DNA from: Hetaerina americana
Lineage: Eukaryota; Arthropoda; Insecta; Odonata; Calopterygidae
Assembly: GCA_022747635.1 (NCBI GenBank)
Contig: JAKTNV010000011.1
Span: 18,559,981 to 18,623,980, forward strand
Reading direction: 5' to 3'
Length of the DNA stretch: 64,000 bases
Of this stretch, positions 46,924-59,784 are shown in pieces (the stretch's first letter is position 1; each line of letters begins with the position of its first letter). The translations under genes and the position numbers were made by a program. Under the pieces are notes generated by a model, which saw nothing but the letters and a program-made list of their open reading frames with translations, searched no databases and was not told the origin of the DNA.

Positions 46924-48033
46924 AAACTTGGATGTCTATTTACTTTAAAAAGAACACGGTTAGGACCTGTACCATCAACGTCTTTTGATAGATTTAAATT
47001 TAACCTTCCAATAAAGGATATTTTTATCAATATTGCACCTATTTTACATCTTGATCCAGCCTCCTTATGTAAATAAAGGTGAAACGTGTCTCAACTGAAT
47101 GAGCACGGTACAAGTTTGCTCTGAGAAAACATTTTTGATGGTAAGAAAATTGCGATCAGAACTCTTGACTTAAATGAATTCTGTAGAAAGAATTCGCTCC
47201 GGGTCGTGTATCTAACACATCGGAAATCGAGTTTTTCTTGGGAAAAAATCTCGTGAACTTGTGCTCAAAGAAGTACTGTAGGAATTTATATTTTTTTTAT
47301 TTCGCCATTGAAGTGAAAATTCAAAGCGAAAAGCTCTGATTCATGTGCAACGTTCGGTAAATTTCGAAGAAACCTCCTTCAAACGAGTTTTTATAGTCCG
47401 ATTCCAGGAAGAATGTCGTATGTTCTCACTCTGCATAGCTTTCATGCAAAAAGCGCCCCCCCCCCGAGCCGTAACGGTATCGATTCGAATTTAGGGACTG
47501 TAAAAAATAGGCGTAACTGCGGAAACTTCGATTATACTGGCACGGTGGCTGAAAAATGGTTTGAACGAGTGCGCGTCAAGAATACTTCCAGGAGAGATTG
47601 GAATGGAAGCGATGTGAAGTAGAGAAAGGAATCTCTCGACCCTAGGGGGTGTGGGGTGTGGAGGCATTCACTGGGGTAGCTTGGGGGGGGGGGTTGGTGG
47701 GAGGAGGGGAAAGCGAGAGGTGGTTTGATATATGTACGTTTGGGAGAGTGGACTGCTTTCAAAAAGGTCCTGCCGTTTACTGGACGTGAAGTTTTTTTTT
47801 CCGAAGAAATTTACAGAACGCCTACACCGATTCTGAAACGCTCATTGCTTTAATGTTGGTATCCGATATAAAATTTTATGCAAAATTCCAAACGGAAATG
47901 AGGGTGAGGTCTATGGGGAAATTGGAATTATAAACAGGGCGCTCTCTGCTTGAAAGTTCTGCATTAAAACATCGATTTTTAAAAGAAGGAACACTTAGAG
48001 CACATGTTTGAAAAGCGTGAGCCAGAATGGAAG
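46924..48033. other. Unassigned, with a G-run patch
   Basis: Mostly unassigned. At 47643-47715 the plus strand has dense G runs (agggggtgtggggtgtgg, then ggggggggggttggtggga), a candidate G-quadruplex. The frame at 47413-47622 has no motif. Confidence 0.45.
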
Positions 48034-48597
48034 TACGAGGTATGTTAAAAAGTAACGGGAATCCAATAATTTCGCATAGTACACGGTATAGTGCACCATG
48101 AGTTCTTGCCGAAAGGTCAAACAATCAATAAAGAGTACCGCTTACAAGTTGAACGCCATTTGCTTGAAACAATACGAAACAACGCCCACACTTGTGGCGA
48201 AACAATTAATGGATTTTGCACCACCTCGATAATGCACTTCCTCGCACTGCTCGTGAATTTTTGGCCAAAATCGGTATGTTAATGATGTCCCAGGCTCAAT
48301 ATTCGCCAAACATGGTCCGTGTTACTTTTTTCAGTTCCCTTAAATAAGGAGAACTTTATAGAGCCGTTGTTATACAGGCATAGGCGAGATTTAAAACGTA
48401 TCGCTGAGGAAGAGCTTAAAGCCATACCAAAGATTGAGTTCCAGAAATATTTCGAGTATTGGCATAAGTGGCATGAAATATTAATGTCTAATACTCATAG
48501 GGACTACTTCAACGGGGATAACGTTGATAAAGACGAATAAATGAAATTATTTCCTAATAACTCAAATTCCCGTTATTTATTGAAAACACCGGGTATA
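48034..48597 (+). mobile_element. Mariner deletion derivative with both termini
   Basis: About 560 bp from TA 48034-48035 to TA near 48596. The left end is cgaggtatgttaaaaagtaa cgggaat and the right end, reverse-complemented, is ccggtgttttcaataaataa cgggaat. Inside, VHHEFLPKGQTINKEYRLQV (48091-48150) matches the linker after the first catalytic Asp, but the second motif is frameshifted (HHLDNAL-like). After another shift the frame at 48319-48540 ends with AIPKIEFQKYFEYWHKWHE and DYFNGDNVDKDE, the usual mariner C-terminus. The N-terminal half, including the first Asp, is deleted. Confidence 0.9.
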
Positions 48598-48754
48598 AAA
48601 ACGTGTTACATCTAAGACAATGCAATTCTTCCAGCTATTTGTAAACTAATCGTTTACTACGCATCTGACCTTATTCATAATAATTACTGTACATTACTAC
48701 TTAAACCCCTCACTGTCTGGCCACACATTCTTGTAGAGTAATTTGGAAATATAT

Positions 48755-48847
48755 ATATACAGGTATATATATATATATATGTTATACTTATATATAAATA
48801 TATGTATACATATAAATATATATATGCATAAATATAAATAGATATAT

Positions 48848-48912
<65 letters not shown>
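48755..48912. repeat. (TA)n and mixed TA-rich microsatellite
   Basis: TA tract with tatacata and (CA)n interruptions, pure TA from about 48862 to 48912. Confidence 0.9.
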
Positions 48913-48916
<4 letters not shown>

Positions 48917-50539
48917 AGTGTGTGTGTGGATAGAAAACGGATGCTGAGAATGGTTACATTGTTCACGTAAATCTCAAGGATACTGGCATAACTCTGTCCA
49001 GCAAAGGATGTTGGCTATTGGCTGACCCTAGAGTATTGATAACAAGAGAGACCATTGGGGGCAGGAAATCATCCAATATCTTTCCTCTCCATCCTGGATT
49101 TGGCGGCTATCTGCTACATTTAACTTTCTACGTCCCCAGGATTTTTTTTTCATCGGGAGACAGAGAACATTGGGACCCTAATTTACGAGGACAGATAAGA
49201 TATTTACCCTAGAGATGCATACCCTTTTCCAAAATTCGAAACTTTTCAAATAAGTTAATCCAGCTTGTTGCAATAAGCAATGGCTATCCCTATTAGGGAT
49301 CATGAAATAATGGACATTTTAAATGAGGCGAAAGGATTTTCACGTAAAAAATTTTATTTGGTAATTATTCATTTATTTTATAAGAATCGGCCACCACCGT
49401 ACGTTAGACGATTGTGGCATACTGCCGGAGATAGACTACAAAATAGGGTACTTATTAAAGGCCCTCCCCGTTCGTTGAAATACATTACTAAGTAATCAAT
49501 TTTAAATTAATACCTGTGTACTCACAGATAACTCTAGGTCAAAAAAGACCGCAACGTGAGGAGCTATCAATCATCAGTTGCATGTTGGTTTGACCGTTGA
49601 TACTTTATCATGTCTACCCTGTCGTTTTTCCATTGTTGCGCATGTATAAAATGGCGAAGAAAGTTGACAATAGAGCGACGTACAGAGTGCGTTCTGTTAC
49701 GCATCCGCTGACGAAAAAAGTTGGCCTTAACCAAATTAACCGTCAAGTCACGCCATTTTGAGCGGTTATGCTTTTAATGAATCATTAGTGAGGCATTTAT
49801 TTCATAAGTTAAATGCTGGGGGGGAGGAGGTGAATTATAATATAGATATATCTGAAACTACGGCGTTAGGCAGCTATTGATGGAGCGACGGGCAATTACG
49901 GCTGTGATGACAGTATTTTAAGATGGTCACAAACATTAAAAAATATTTTAACAGTAATGTCTATTATATTGGCAAGTGAGTTGATGTATGCAGGGAGTAA
50001 CTTAACATGCATGTAAATAAATCGAGAAAATAAGTTTTGTTTTGATATAACTGTTGGAAAAAGATGTATTGATTTCTGTACGACCATAGCACATAATTTC
50101 CTCATCATAAATCCATTTTACTAACTTTAATGGCTAGATGTTGACGTATTTTATTCTTAGAGTTCTATTTTGAATTCTATTTCACTTCCCTGGCCTTGTT
50201 AACGGCCAGTTTGGCGATGCAGCTTGCAAATTAGGCCAGTTGGAAACTGTTTCAATCGCAAAGGAAATTTTCAAATTTTTAATATGGCAATCATCAATCA
50301 GAGGAAAGGAATATAACTCATTCTCTTGGTAGTCATGGTGTCTGTATTCTACACTAAAACATGGCCAAATACTTTGTGTCCTTCAATATTAAAACTGATT
50401 AACAATTCACGAAGCTAATAGCATCCATATCAAATTCGGAGGGCTTTGCTTAAAAAGTGATTTAAACGACTGAAATGTCGAGAGCCGTGAAATAACTATT
50501 TAGGGAGAGAGATACGAGGGATAGAAATGCGATTTTCTG
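48913..50539. other. Unassigned DNA
   Basis: The plus frames at 49018-49212 and 49280-49495 have no recognisable domain. No repeat partner. Confidence 0.4.
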
Positions 50540-50725
50540 GTGGTAGCAATGATAATTTGCTCTTGGTAGAGTCACGCTTGTCAAAGATTAGGATCCAGAC
50601 TAAAGGCAGTCCACTCAGCGTATGTTCCTCAGTGAGGGGCGGCCATTGAGTGATGGTGTCACGTTAAAAACACTATTGAGGAAGGCAACGGGATACCACC
50701 TCAATTATTCATCCCCTCAACTTAT
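50540..50725 (+). repeat. LINE-R 5' UTR fragment
   Basis: gcagtccactcagcgtatgt, cctcagtgagg, ggcggccattgagtgatggt and gtgtcacgttaaaaacacta match 39640-39830 in order, with a 30-bp deletion. No LINE-R coding or 3' sequence follows. It stops before the endonuclease. Confidence 0.8.
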
Positions 50726-51704
50726 GGTGGACAAAATTCAGCGTTCAGTCTGTGTCTATTCTTCATCTACAAAATAACCCGCTAGTCGCCGCAGGAGCGT
50801 GTGGTGGGGGGTGTTTTTTCACCACCCGTAAAAGAGAATAAAATCACATGCAAAACCAACAATTTCATTCAAACCTACACCCATAGAGGCGTATATATTC
50901 ATGCAGAAACCTTTTTAACTTACACGCATGCAAATACATATAATATCAACTAACATATACATGCACCTACGGATGTAGTAAAAAAATTCATTCTATCCTA
51001 TTTCCATTCATAAATTTTATTCAAGATGTACCTTAAATGATAGACCACCTGGAATATTGAATTCAAGATTTTTTTGTAATCACCACACCCTTTGTTTTGC
51101 TAAAGGAAGAAGGTCCCAAAAAGTCAGCGCTGGTCCAATGGCAGTGCATTTACGAAATGACGCAAAACAGGGGTGCGTAATATGGGAACGGCATCAAGTG
51201 AAAATTGATGAAAAATATTCGAACTCTGAAAAACCTGAGTGAACAAAAGAAAATAGTTATCTCTCAATTACGTTGTATTTTACTCGGCATTTTTTTTCAA
51301 TTCCGAAGCAACATAATTTACCGCCTGATTGCGGAAATGCAGGATTCTTTCCTTGTTCCTAAAAAAAATAAACCTTCCGAGTCAGGCGATTCAATCAAAA
51401 CCCGGACGTGCACGAGGGAGATAATTTTCGTTCATTCATTCTGTTTTCTCTTCGCCTTATCTACACTAGCGTCCGTGGGGAGGTTGCGGAAACAAAGGCT
51501 AGCGTCAATTCCTCTGCTGGGTTGTTCAAAGGGATCAATGGCGGCGGAGACTTGTTTCACGACGCGCTCCCTTGATTACGTGCTCATCCGGACCTTGTCT
51601 GTCGTCGAGCCAGCGGTCGTCATGAAGCGGAGATCACATCTGCAATCACGCCACCTCACTGGATGACCTCTCTTTGACTTAATCTTCTGAAACATCTGAT
51701 GAAC
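50726..51704. other. Unassigned, with an open GC-richer segment
   Basis: The plus frame 51205-51666 (153 codons) is the longest unexplained open frame. Its last part is GC-rich and contains ATGGCGGCGGAGAC at 51537, a start-like context. No domain is recognisable and an antisense frame overlaps, so this is only a lead. Confidence 0.35.
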
Positions 51705-52110
51705 TGCATTTAATAACGAAGACTTAGGCGTAGGATTGGAGGCTTTGGAGATGCGGACGTGGAGAAGGATTGAAAAGGTAAACATTGACGGAAAGGAAAG
51801 CAAACATGGGTGTGCATGGGGAGGAGAGGGAATTGTTGGGAGAAATCTAAAATGGAGGCAGGAAAGATGAATACAGAGCATTTTGATTGGCGATGGACTT
51901 TGATGGAGGGAGAACTTTATGCAGACAATAAGGTGGTAGGAATGGGATGAGCACGTTGGTCGGAATGTAGGGACGAAGAAAGTATGATGAATTGAAGAGG
52001 GGCTCACTGTAATGTCGGTTGTCTTGTTAAGTGAGTGTGAGAAATGGCCCTGTTAAACTTAGTGTCCATGAAAAACCTACATTAAACCGGAGACTACCAA
52101 ATTAAATGAA
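51705..52110 (+). pseudogene. LINE-R 3' half, degraded
   Basis: From DRRRLEALEMRTWRRIEKVN (51718-51785) through RELLGEI and ILIGDG to YDELKRGS, then the 3' UTR (gtccatgaaaaacctacatt, 52068-52087) and gagactaccaaat. Frameshifts throughout. Confidence 0.8.
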
Positions 52111-52364
52111 TTAAGTAAACTAAGGATAGTTTTATGACCAGGAGGAAGGTGACGACATTCCCTTTTTCTTGCTAATTTTTTTTTCAAAGGAGTAGCAATC
52201 ACTCGACAACCAATCAGATTGAGGCGGGCACAACAGCCAATCAGCACGCACCTGAATAGACGAAGAACCTTTTCGGCATACCGGCCAAATATCAACGAAA
52301 TTCTATATGACAAATCTGAACCCCGCAGATCGGATGCAGTCTTAAGCAGGTTCATCTAATTACT
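52111..52364. other. Unassigned DNA
   Basis: No repeat or gene recognised. Confidence 0.4.
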
Positions 52365-52575
52365 AATGATCACGTCCTACTGGGCACCCTCAACTTTACC
52401 CTAAGTATGCAATTTTTCGGGCACCGAATTAACCTGGGAGATCAAAGGCGACACAGGAAAAAGATCTGAGCTCCCTCATTACCCTGTTATGTGTCAAATT
52501 GTCGCTCCGTTGGGCTTAGTCGTAGGTGAGCTCTGTTCTCATCTGTTGAACCAACATTTCGTGTTGATAACTTTG
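52365..52575 (+). repeat. SINE-B, headless sense copy
   Basis: Body words gggcaccctcaactttaccc, tttttcgggcaccgaattaa, gtcgtaggtgagctctgttc, and the end ccaacatttcgtgttgataa. The tRNA head is absent. Confidence 0.65.
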
Positions 52576-54639
52576 ATTTTTAAGAGTTCGGCGATGACAA
52601 AGAGGAAATGATTTGAGTTTCGCATTATGTTGGTAAGAACGAACACAATGAGAAGTTCTGAGGAAAATTGAAAGTCGAGCAGATGAATGAAGGGAGTTCA
52701 TATGCATTCGCATAATTCGTGACCTCAACAGAAATGATTGTCTCGTGTGTGAAACAGTGAACTTTTCGAAGATAGAATTATGAGGAATGTCAACAACTAC
52801 CAATTACGCTAATGGGCGTTGACCTAACACTCAATGCCATACGTGGCAGCTTGTGTGCTGGCTGATGTGAGTAAATGTATCGACTTTCATGCGGGAGGGA
52901 GGGTGCCAGGGAGTGTTCTGGAGGAGGGATGATTATGAGGAAAGGGTAAGGAGGAGAGGATCGAGGGAGGTCCATCAGGACTCGCCGGCATCACCATTCC
53001 GCGTACCTCACTCTGCAGGGATAAATGAAAGTTTTCAAAATGCAACGCTAGATAACAGGCAATTTCATCCGAAGGGATTCAATTCCGATTCAATCGATTT
53101 CAGTTGATAGGGAAGGGAGCTCGTCGAGCACGGGCGAGAGTTCATCGCCGATCGTCACATAGATGTTGCGGACTCGGGGAGAGCTCAGAGATATTCATTT
53201 TTGTGTCGACTGTCGACGCAAAAGAAAAATCTAGGTGTCGGCGTTATACCTTGTTGATAGTAATCGACTGTTTTGACAGGAATTGCGTACATCTCGTTAT
53301 GTCGACCTTATCGCTAGCAGTAACAAAATATCGATAACATTATTATTGATAGTAATATCCGATAGCTCCGATTAATCGAATCCGATTATATCGTTATGTA
53401 TATAATAGTCATAGCATTTCTGTTGCCGTCTTTTGAAATGTTTGCCTACATTGTACGACTCGTAAATCTTCATTTCGAAATATTAAGCTGCATATAAGAA
53501 GCCAGTTTGGATTGTATTTGCGACGTGTTGTTATAAATTATTCTGCAGGAATGGTGTGTGGTGGGCGGGGAGGAGGAGGGGGGGAGAGTGAGCAGTATCA
53601 GTCATGAAGAAGGAAAAGAAAAATTCAGCACAATCGAGGTTATTTTGATATTCACGTAATATTTGGTCAATGACTCAGAATACGAGCTATTGACCTTTTG
53701 CTATTGATCCTCTCCTCGTATTTCCAGTCAAAAAGTGCTCGCCTAGTTTCTAAGTGTGCGTTTAAAAATTTTTTTAGAACCAACGTTATGGTGCGATCTA
53801 TACTAAATATATTTTTCGACGTCTTTAGCGTTTAATGTTAAAAAATTAGGAAAGGAAATTAGTCAATTAGAACAATGATAAATAGAGAGATAGAGATCTT
53901 TATAAGGGCAAAATCGTGACCAAATGGTCCCTTCTATTTAACACATCGTCATATACATTATATAATCGCCATAAAACTTATAATTACATCCATACACAAT
54001 ATCTGTACACATGCATACACTTAAGTACATATAGACAGACATACATACATGACGTGCTGATAGGTATATCTTAATAAATAAATATGTGCATCCAATGGGC
54101 TAATTAGCACGAGAGGTAATAAATCGACGGTGTTAAATTACTCATTTTTAATGAGGTAAGCGAAAGAAAACGGATCGATTAAAATCTAGGAATCTCTGCA
54201 CACTACGTATACGGTTTAGGATTTGATAAAGTCTCCGTTATTATCCGAAAGTTTTTATGTCAATTTTTGGAAGTTCCAGGTTTAGCTGTCAGATGAACCG
54301 CCGACCAATCTTCCCTCTACCGGTCCTAGTTAACTTAAATCCGCATTTCTGGGATTATTTCAAATATTTTCTAAGGTATCACATAAGATTTAAACCTATG
54401 GCACTCCGATCGGCTGATGAAAGTTCTAAATAGTAGCATACTTCGCCGTCTAGTCTTCATTTTCTGTACATTGTGGATTGAAGGGAAATTTCTAAAAACT
54501 GAAAATAAATAAGAAGGGCATGCATTACATTTTGGCTCAGAGGGGATGATTTCTTGTTTGGCGAGGCCAAAACGAGAAGGTTAAGGAAATGTATCAGTTA
54601 ACTGAGCGTTATAAATCACAGTATTCAACTTCAGCAATT
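52576..54639. other. Unassigned DNA
   Basis: No gene supported. Contains a G-rich patch at 53548-53590 (ggtgggcggggaggaggagg). Frames at 52889-53337 have no motif. Confidence 0.4.
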
Positions 54640-54865
54640 GGTTTTATCAGTAAGGGGTAGAGTGCAGCCTAATTAATACTAGGCCCAAAGACGGGTGTAA
54701 GTTCTGAGTAATAAGGGTTAGGGTGGGGCGGTTACTTTCACTGTATCGCCTGTGGTTTCCCAGAGATATCGGGCACCATTGGCATTAACTAGAATCGAAC
54801 CTGGACCCTCCGGTCAGTAACCCCTCGCTCTAATTTTTGGACTACCTCGCTTCTAAAGTGATATA
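54640..54865 (-). repeat. SINE-B, antisense copy
   Basis: Body words actttcactgtatcgcctgt and ggtttcccagagatatcggg, then the head agaatcgaacctggaccctc. Its right edge lies about 30 bp from the next LINE-J copy. Confidence 0.65.
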
Positions 54866-54894
54866 AGGAATCCTTTTTCCCTCGCACAATCCGT

Positions 54895-55480
54895 GACCAT
54901 AGTGGTAAAGGTAACTAAGGACAAGCTAACAAAAAATTGGGATTTATTAGAAGAGTACTAGGTGTATTTCATGAAAAAGTCAAAGAGAAATGTTATCTGT
55001 CGATGGTTAGGCCTCATTTAGAATATGCTGCAAGTGTATGGAGTCCTCACGAAGTTGGATTAATTTCCATATTGGATCGCGCGCAGCTTAGAGATGCTCA
55101 ATTTGTAAAACGTTATTATGATAAACTCATTAGCGTATCCAAAATAATAGAGCAGCTCGGATGGGAGTCACTCACGGAGCGAAGGTTAAATTACAGATTT
55201 TAGCTCTTGCATGAATTGGAAGGAGGTCTCTTTAGCAGTAATGTTGAAAATGTATTATTAGCCTCATCGTACTACGGTAGGAGAGATCATGTTAATAAAA
55301 TGAGAGAGATTAAGCGTAGAACAGATAGATTTAAGATGTTATTTTTTCCACGAACTTTAGGGGATCATATTAACATTGTCCGACCGCGGTAGTTTCATGT
55401 TCGGGTAAAAATTAGTCTATTGTGTATTCACCCCCTACCACACATCCTAGCGGTGGCTTGCAGGGTACATAAATTACTTA
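54895..55480 (+). pseudogene. LINE-J C-terminal region and 3' tail, best copy
   Basis: One frame (54937-55392) broken only by a TAG at 55201-55203. It encodes GFIRRVLGVFHEKVKEKCYL, SMVRPHLEYAASVWSPHEVG, LDRAQLRDAQFVKRYYDKL and LGWESLTERRLNYRF, then FSSNVENVLLASSYYGRRDH and TDRFKMLFFPRTLGDHI. This is the region after the RT core in jockey/CR1/L2-type LINEs, where the element's RT is followed by a thumb-like C-terminal domain. The 3' tail (caccccctaccacacatcct, agcggtggcttgcagggtac) follows at once. RT and endonuclease are absent (5' truncation). Confidence 0.9.
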
Positions 55481-55484
55481 CACA

Positions 55485-55690
55485 GCGGCGTTTACAATAT
55501 AAACTTATTAGACTTATTAAAAACATTTAAAGATGGGTCCTTTTCCGATGACATCAAGAACATAATACGAACCCCAACGTATTACGGGCGGAGGGATCAC
55601 GAATGTAAGATTAGAGAGATTGACTGCAGGACAGACAGATTTAAATGGTCATTTTTTCCGAGAACAATAAGAGACCAGAATTCTTGAAAT
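55485..55690 (+). pseudogene. Second LINE-J-like C-terminal fragment
   Basis: Encodes QRRLQYKLIRLIK, then in shifted frames RTPTYYGRRDHECKIREIDC and [18 protein letters not shown]. It matches the same C-terminal segment but differs clearly from the copy just upstream, so it is a different subfamily. Confidence 0.75.
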
Positions 55691-55765
55691 CGAAATCCTC
55701 CAGGAGCCGGCTCGACATAATAAGTATTAACCTACAAGGTAGCGACTGCGCAGGGTTATACGATT

Positions 55766-55766
55766 A

Positions 55767-55849
<83 letters not shown>

Positions 55850-55850
55850 T

Positions 55851-55880
<30 letters not shown>
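55766..55880. repeat. (TA)n microsatellite
   Basis: Long TA tract with a few TTTA interruptions and a T run at the right end. Confidence 0.95.
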
Positions 55881-55881
<1 letters not shown>

Positions 55882-55961
55882 TTTTTTTTTCAGGTTTCCC
55901 TTACCTTTCCCCATCCATTTGAAAAACCCTAACCCCCTCATCCCTTACCCTTTCCTCCTGG

Positions 55962-56030
55962 TGCTGCACCCCCTGCCACACACCTTTTTGGTGGCTTGCA
56001 GGGCATTGATGTAGATGTAAATAATTTACG
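55962..56030 (+). repeat. LINE-J 3' tail fragment
   Basis: caccccctgccacacacctt, ttggtggcttgcagggcatt and a gatgtagatgtaaat tail. Tail only. Confidence 0.65.
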
Positions 56031-56244
56031 ACAGCTTGAACTACCCCAAAATTAAATGCTTCTGAATGCCAATAATCACCAGTATTAATTATTTTTGGTG
56101 ACCCAGCACCTAACACTTCTTCAATGTTGCTTGCAGGGTCAAATGTAGATTTTATAAATTTATTATCAAACAAATAGAGCAAATAAAAATGAGGGAGATG
56201 CCGCGAAAGGAACTTTTAATGGATTCATCGGCAGATACGCATTA

Positions 56245-56480
56245 CAGTTCAACAATTTCAAAGCGTAAAAATCATTCACCTTTACCGAGAATCGACCTTG
56301 GATCCCTCGAGAGCACAAGCCAGTTAAACATAATGCACTCTGAAATCAGGACGCTTCGGTAGCTTAATTGTCTGAAGCAGTAGGCCGGAAAGCGAGGGCT
56401 CCGGGTTTGGATCCTGGTCATGATGAATGATTTTTGCATTTTGAAATTGTGGCCTTGTAGATTTTCTATTATATTTTGCA
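56245..56480. repeat. Head-to-head pair of SINE-C
   Basis: A minus-strand copy (56245-56340) and a plus-strand copy (56345-56480) face away from each other, heads adjacent. Both have a box B (the plus copy has gggtttggatcctggtcat) and the same body word, gaatgatttttgcattttga in the plus copy. Each could carry a pol III promoter. Confidence 0.65.
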
Positions 56481-57963
<1,483 letters not shown>

Positions 57964-58060
57964 AAGGTAATCTACCGGTTAAGGTAGGTTTTTCGATGGA
58001 CACAACTACCAAACAAATATTTTATTACTCCTAACAAAACACAAAATCCATCATCCTACT

Positions 58061-58507
58061 CTATATCAGGTCACTCTTCATCTCTGAGTACTTTCTTCCT
58101 CCCTTCATCCCGTCCAACATCCCTATCTTGTTCCTTCCCTTTCCTCTTTTGCCCAACATTCTACCCTCTATCACAGTCTTCAACATCCCACTGCCGGTCA
58201 ACACCTCCTTCATCCACTTTTCCTGCCTCCATAGGGTTGCTCCCAACAAACCCCTCTCTTCGCCCACCATACCAAGTACTTCCTCATGTGTTTTCTTCTC
58301 TGTCCATTTCACCTTCTCCATTCTTCTCCACACCCACATTTCAAAAGCCTCCAATCTACGTCTATCCTCCTGCTTCAACGACCACGTTTCCGCGCCGTAC
58401 ATAGCTACGCTCCATATCAAAGTTTTGACGAGTCTTTTCTTAACATCCTTACTCAACGTCCCCGTCATTAACTCCTTCCTCCTTATAAAAGCCTCTTTGC
58501 CTAGCAC
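58061..58507 (-). pseudogene. LINE-R C-terminal region
   Basis: 148 residues in the same frame as RT: KEAFIRRKELMTGTLSKDV, RLVKTLIWSVAMYGAETWSL, RRLEAFEMWVWRRMEKVKW, EEVLGMVGEERGLLG and MLGKRGKGRNKIGMLDGMKG. AMYGAETW is the region found at this place in RTE-like and related non-LTR proteins (a YGAETW motif). No zinc finger is seen. This part is the most repeated segment in the window, as expected for 5'-truncated copies. Confidence 0.9.
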
Positions 58508-58543
58508 AATTCTTCTCCTTACGTCCCTACTACTTTGACCATG

Positions 58544-59329
58544 TTAGTCCAAAACACTGCCGAGATACGTAAACGGTTCTACCTGCTCTTGTTTTTGCCC
58601 TCCTATTTTAATGTTAAGCTTAGCCTTTTTCTTTCTAGAAAATCGCATAACCTTTGTTTTATTAATATTGATTCTCATCCCATACCTGTCGCACTGAATT
58701 TCTAATTCACTCAGCAATGCTTGCAGCCCCTTGGCTGACTGACAAACTAAGGCTTGGTCATCAGCAAACCTAACTGATTTTACGAATCCCCCGCCCACTT
58801 TCATTCCTACCTCGAGTTCTTCCCATGCCTCTTGGATCATTTCCTCTGCATACAGGTTGAACAGCAAAGGTGATAATGGGCAACCCTGCCTTACACCCCT
58901 TCCTAACACTGCCCATCCTGACTCCCCGTTTCCCACCAGCACCCGAGCAGTCTGAGACATGTACAGGTTGTGGATTAGCCTCCTTTCCCTCCAATCTATT
59001 CGTATTTTCTGCAGAATACTCATTAGTTTTTCCCAATTCACTCTATCAAACGCTTTTTCGAAATCTACGAAACAGGCAAATACCTCCTGGTTGTGTTCTA
59101 TATTCCTCTCGATTAATAATCTCATTACTGCAATGGCATCACGTGTACCTCTCTCCTTCCTAAACCCAAACTGATCATCCCCAAAGTAATCATTTGCCCT
59201 ACTCTCTATCCTTTTGTTTATGATCCTGAGAACAACTTTAGCTGCGTGGGATATCAAACTAATTGTCCTATAGTCCTCACATGACGTGGCCTTTACCTTT
59301 TTCGGAATAGGAACTAAAACTGATCTCAC
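58544..59329 (-). pseudogene. LINE-R reverse transcriptase
   Basis: 261 residues containing the non-LTR RT blocks in order: YRTISL (20-25), QFGFRKERGTRDAI (53-66), CFVDFEKAFDRV (86-97, first catalytic Asp), GVRQGCPLSPLLFNLY (145-160), FADDQALV (188-195, the two further Asp residues), KTKVM (224-228) and YLGSVLD (255-261). All three catalytic Asp residues are present. The enzyme would copy the element's RNA at a nick in target DNA. The frame ends at a TAA and continues in the same frame as the C-terminal region, so a single substitution may separate it from an open reading frame over this part. Confidence 0.95.
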
Positions 59330-59334
59330 GAAGT

Positions 59335-59712
59335 CTACGGCCAGATTCCCTCCTCATATATGCTACGGATCAGTCCATATAGCCTCTTCCTCCCACATTT
59401 TCCTAAGCATTTTAAAAGTTCCACGGGAATGTTATCTACCCCCACTGCCTTATTTAGTTTCATCTCCCTTAATGCCCTTTCTATCTCATTGTCTAGTATG
59501 CCTGGACCTAAGCTGTCTTCCTCTACGTCATTTTCTTTTTCAATGTCTAACTTTTTTGGTCTGAGTTCTTTACTATACAGTTCTTCTATATACTCCTTCC
59601 ATCTCTCTTGGATCTTTCCTGCGTCAACTATTACCTTACCCGCCTTATCTCTAACTGTTAGCATAGCTCTTCCTTTCTTACTTCCCGATAACGATTTAAC
59701 TTTGCTGTACAG
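59335..59712 (-). pseudogene. LINE-R linker before RT
   Basis: About 126 residues, LYSKVKSLSGSKKGRAMLTV to YEEGIWP. The motif NKAVGVDNIPVELLKCLG (near residues 90-107) is the usual K-A-x-G-x-D-x-I-P segment just before RT motif 1 in non-LTR elements. The 5' edge is the insertion truncation in (TA)n. A 1-bp shift after GIWP separates it from the RT frame. Confidence 0.9.
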
Positions 59713-59713
59713 C

Positions 59714-59717
<4 letters not shown>

Positions 59718-59763
<46 letters not shown>
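59718..59763. repeat. (TA)n microsatellite
   Basis: TA tract between the 5' edge of the LINE-R copy and FB locus D. Confidence 0.95.
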
Positions 59764-59767
<4 letters not shown>

Positions 59768-59784
59768 AAATATACACGATTGTA

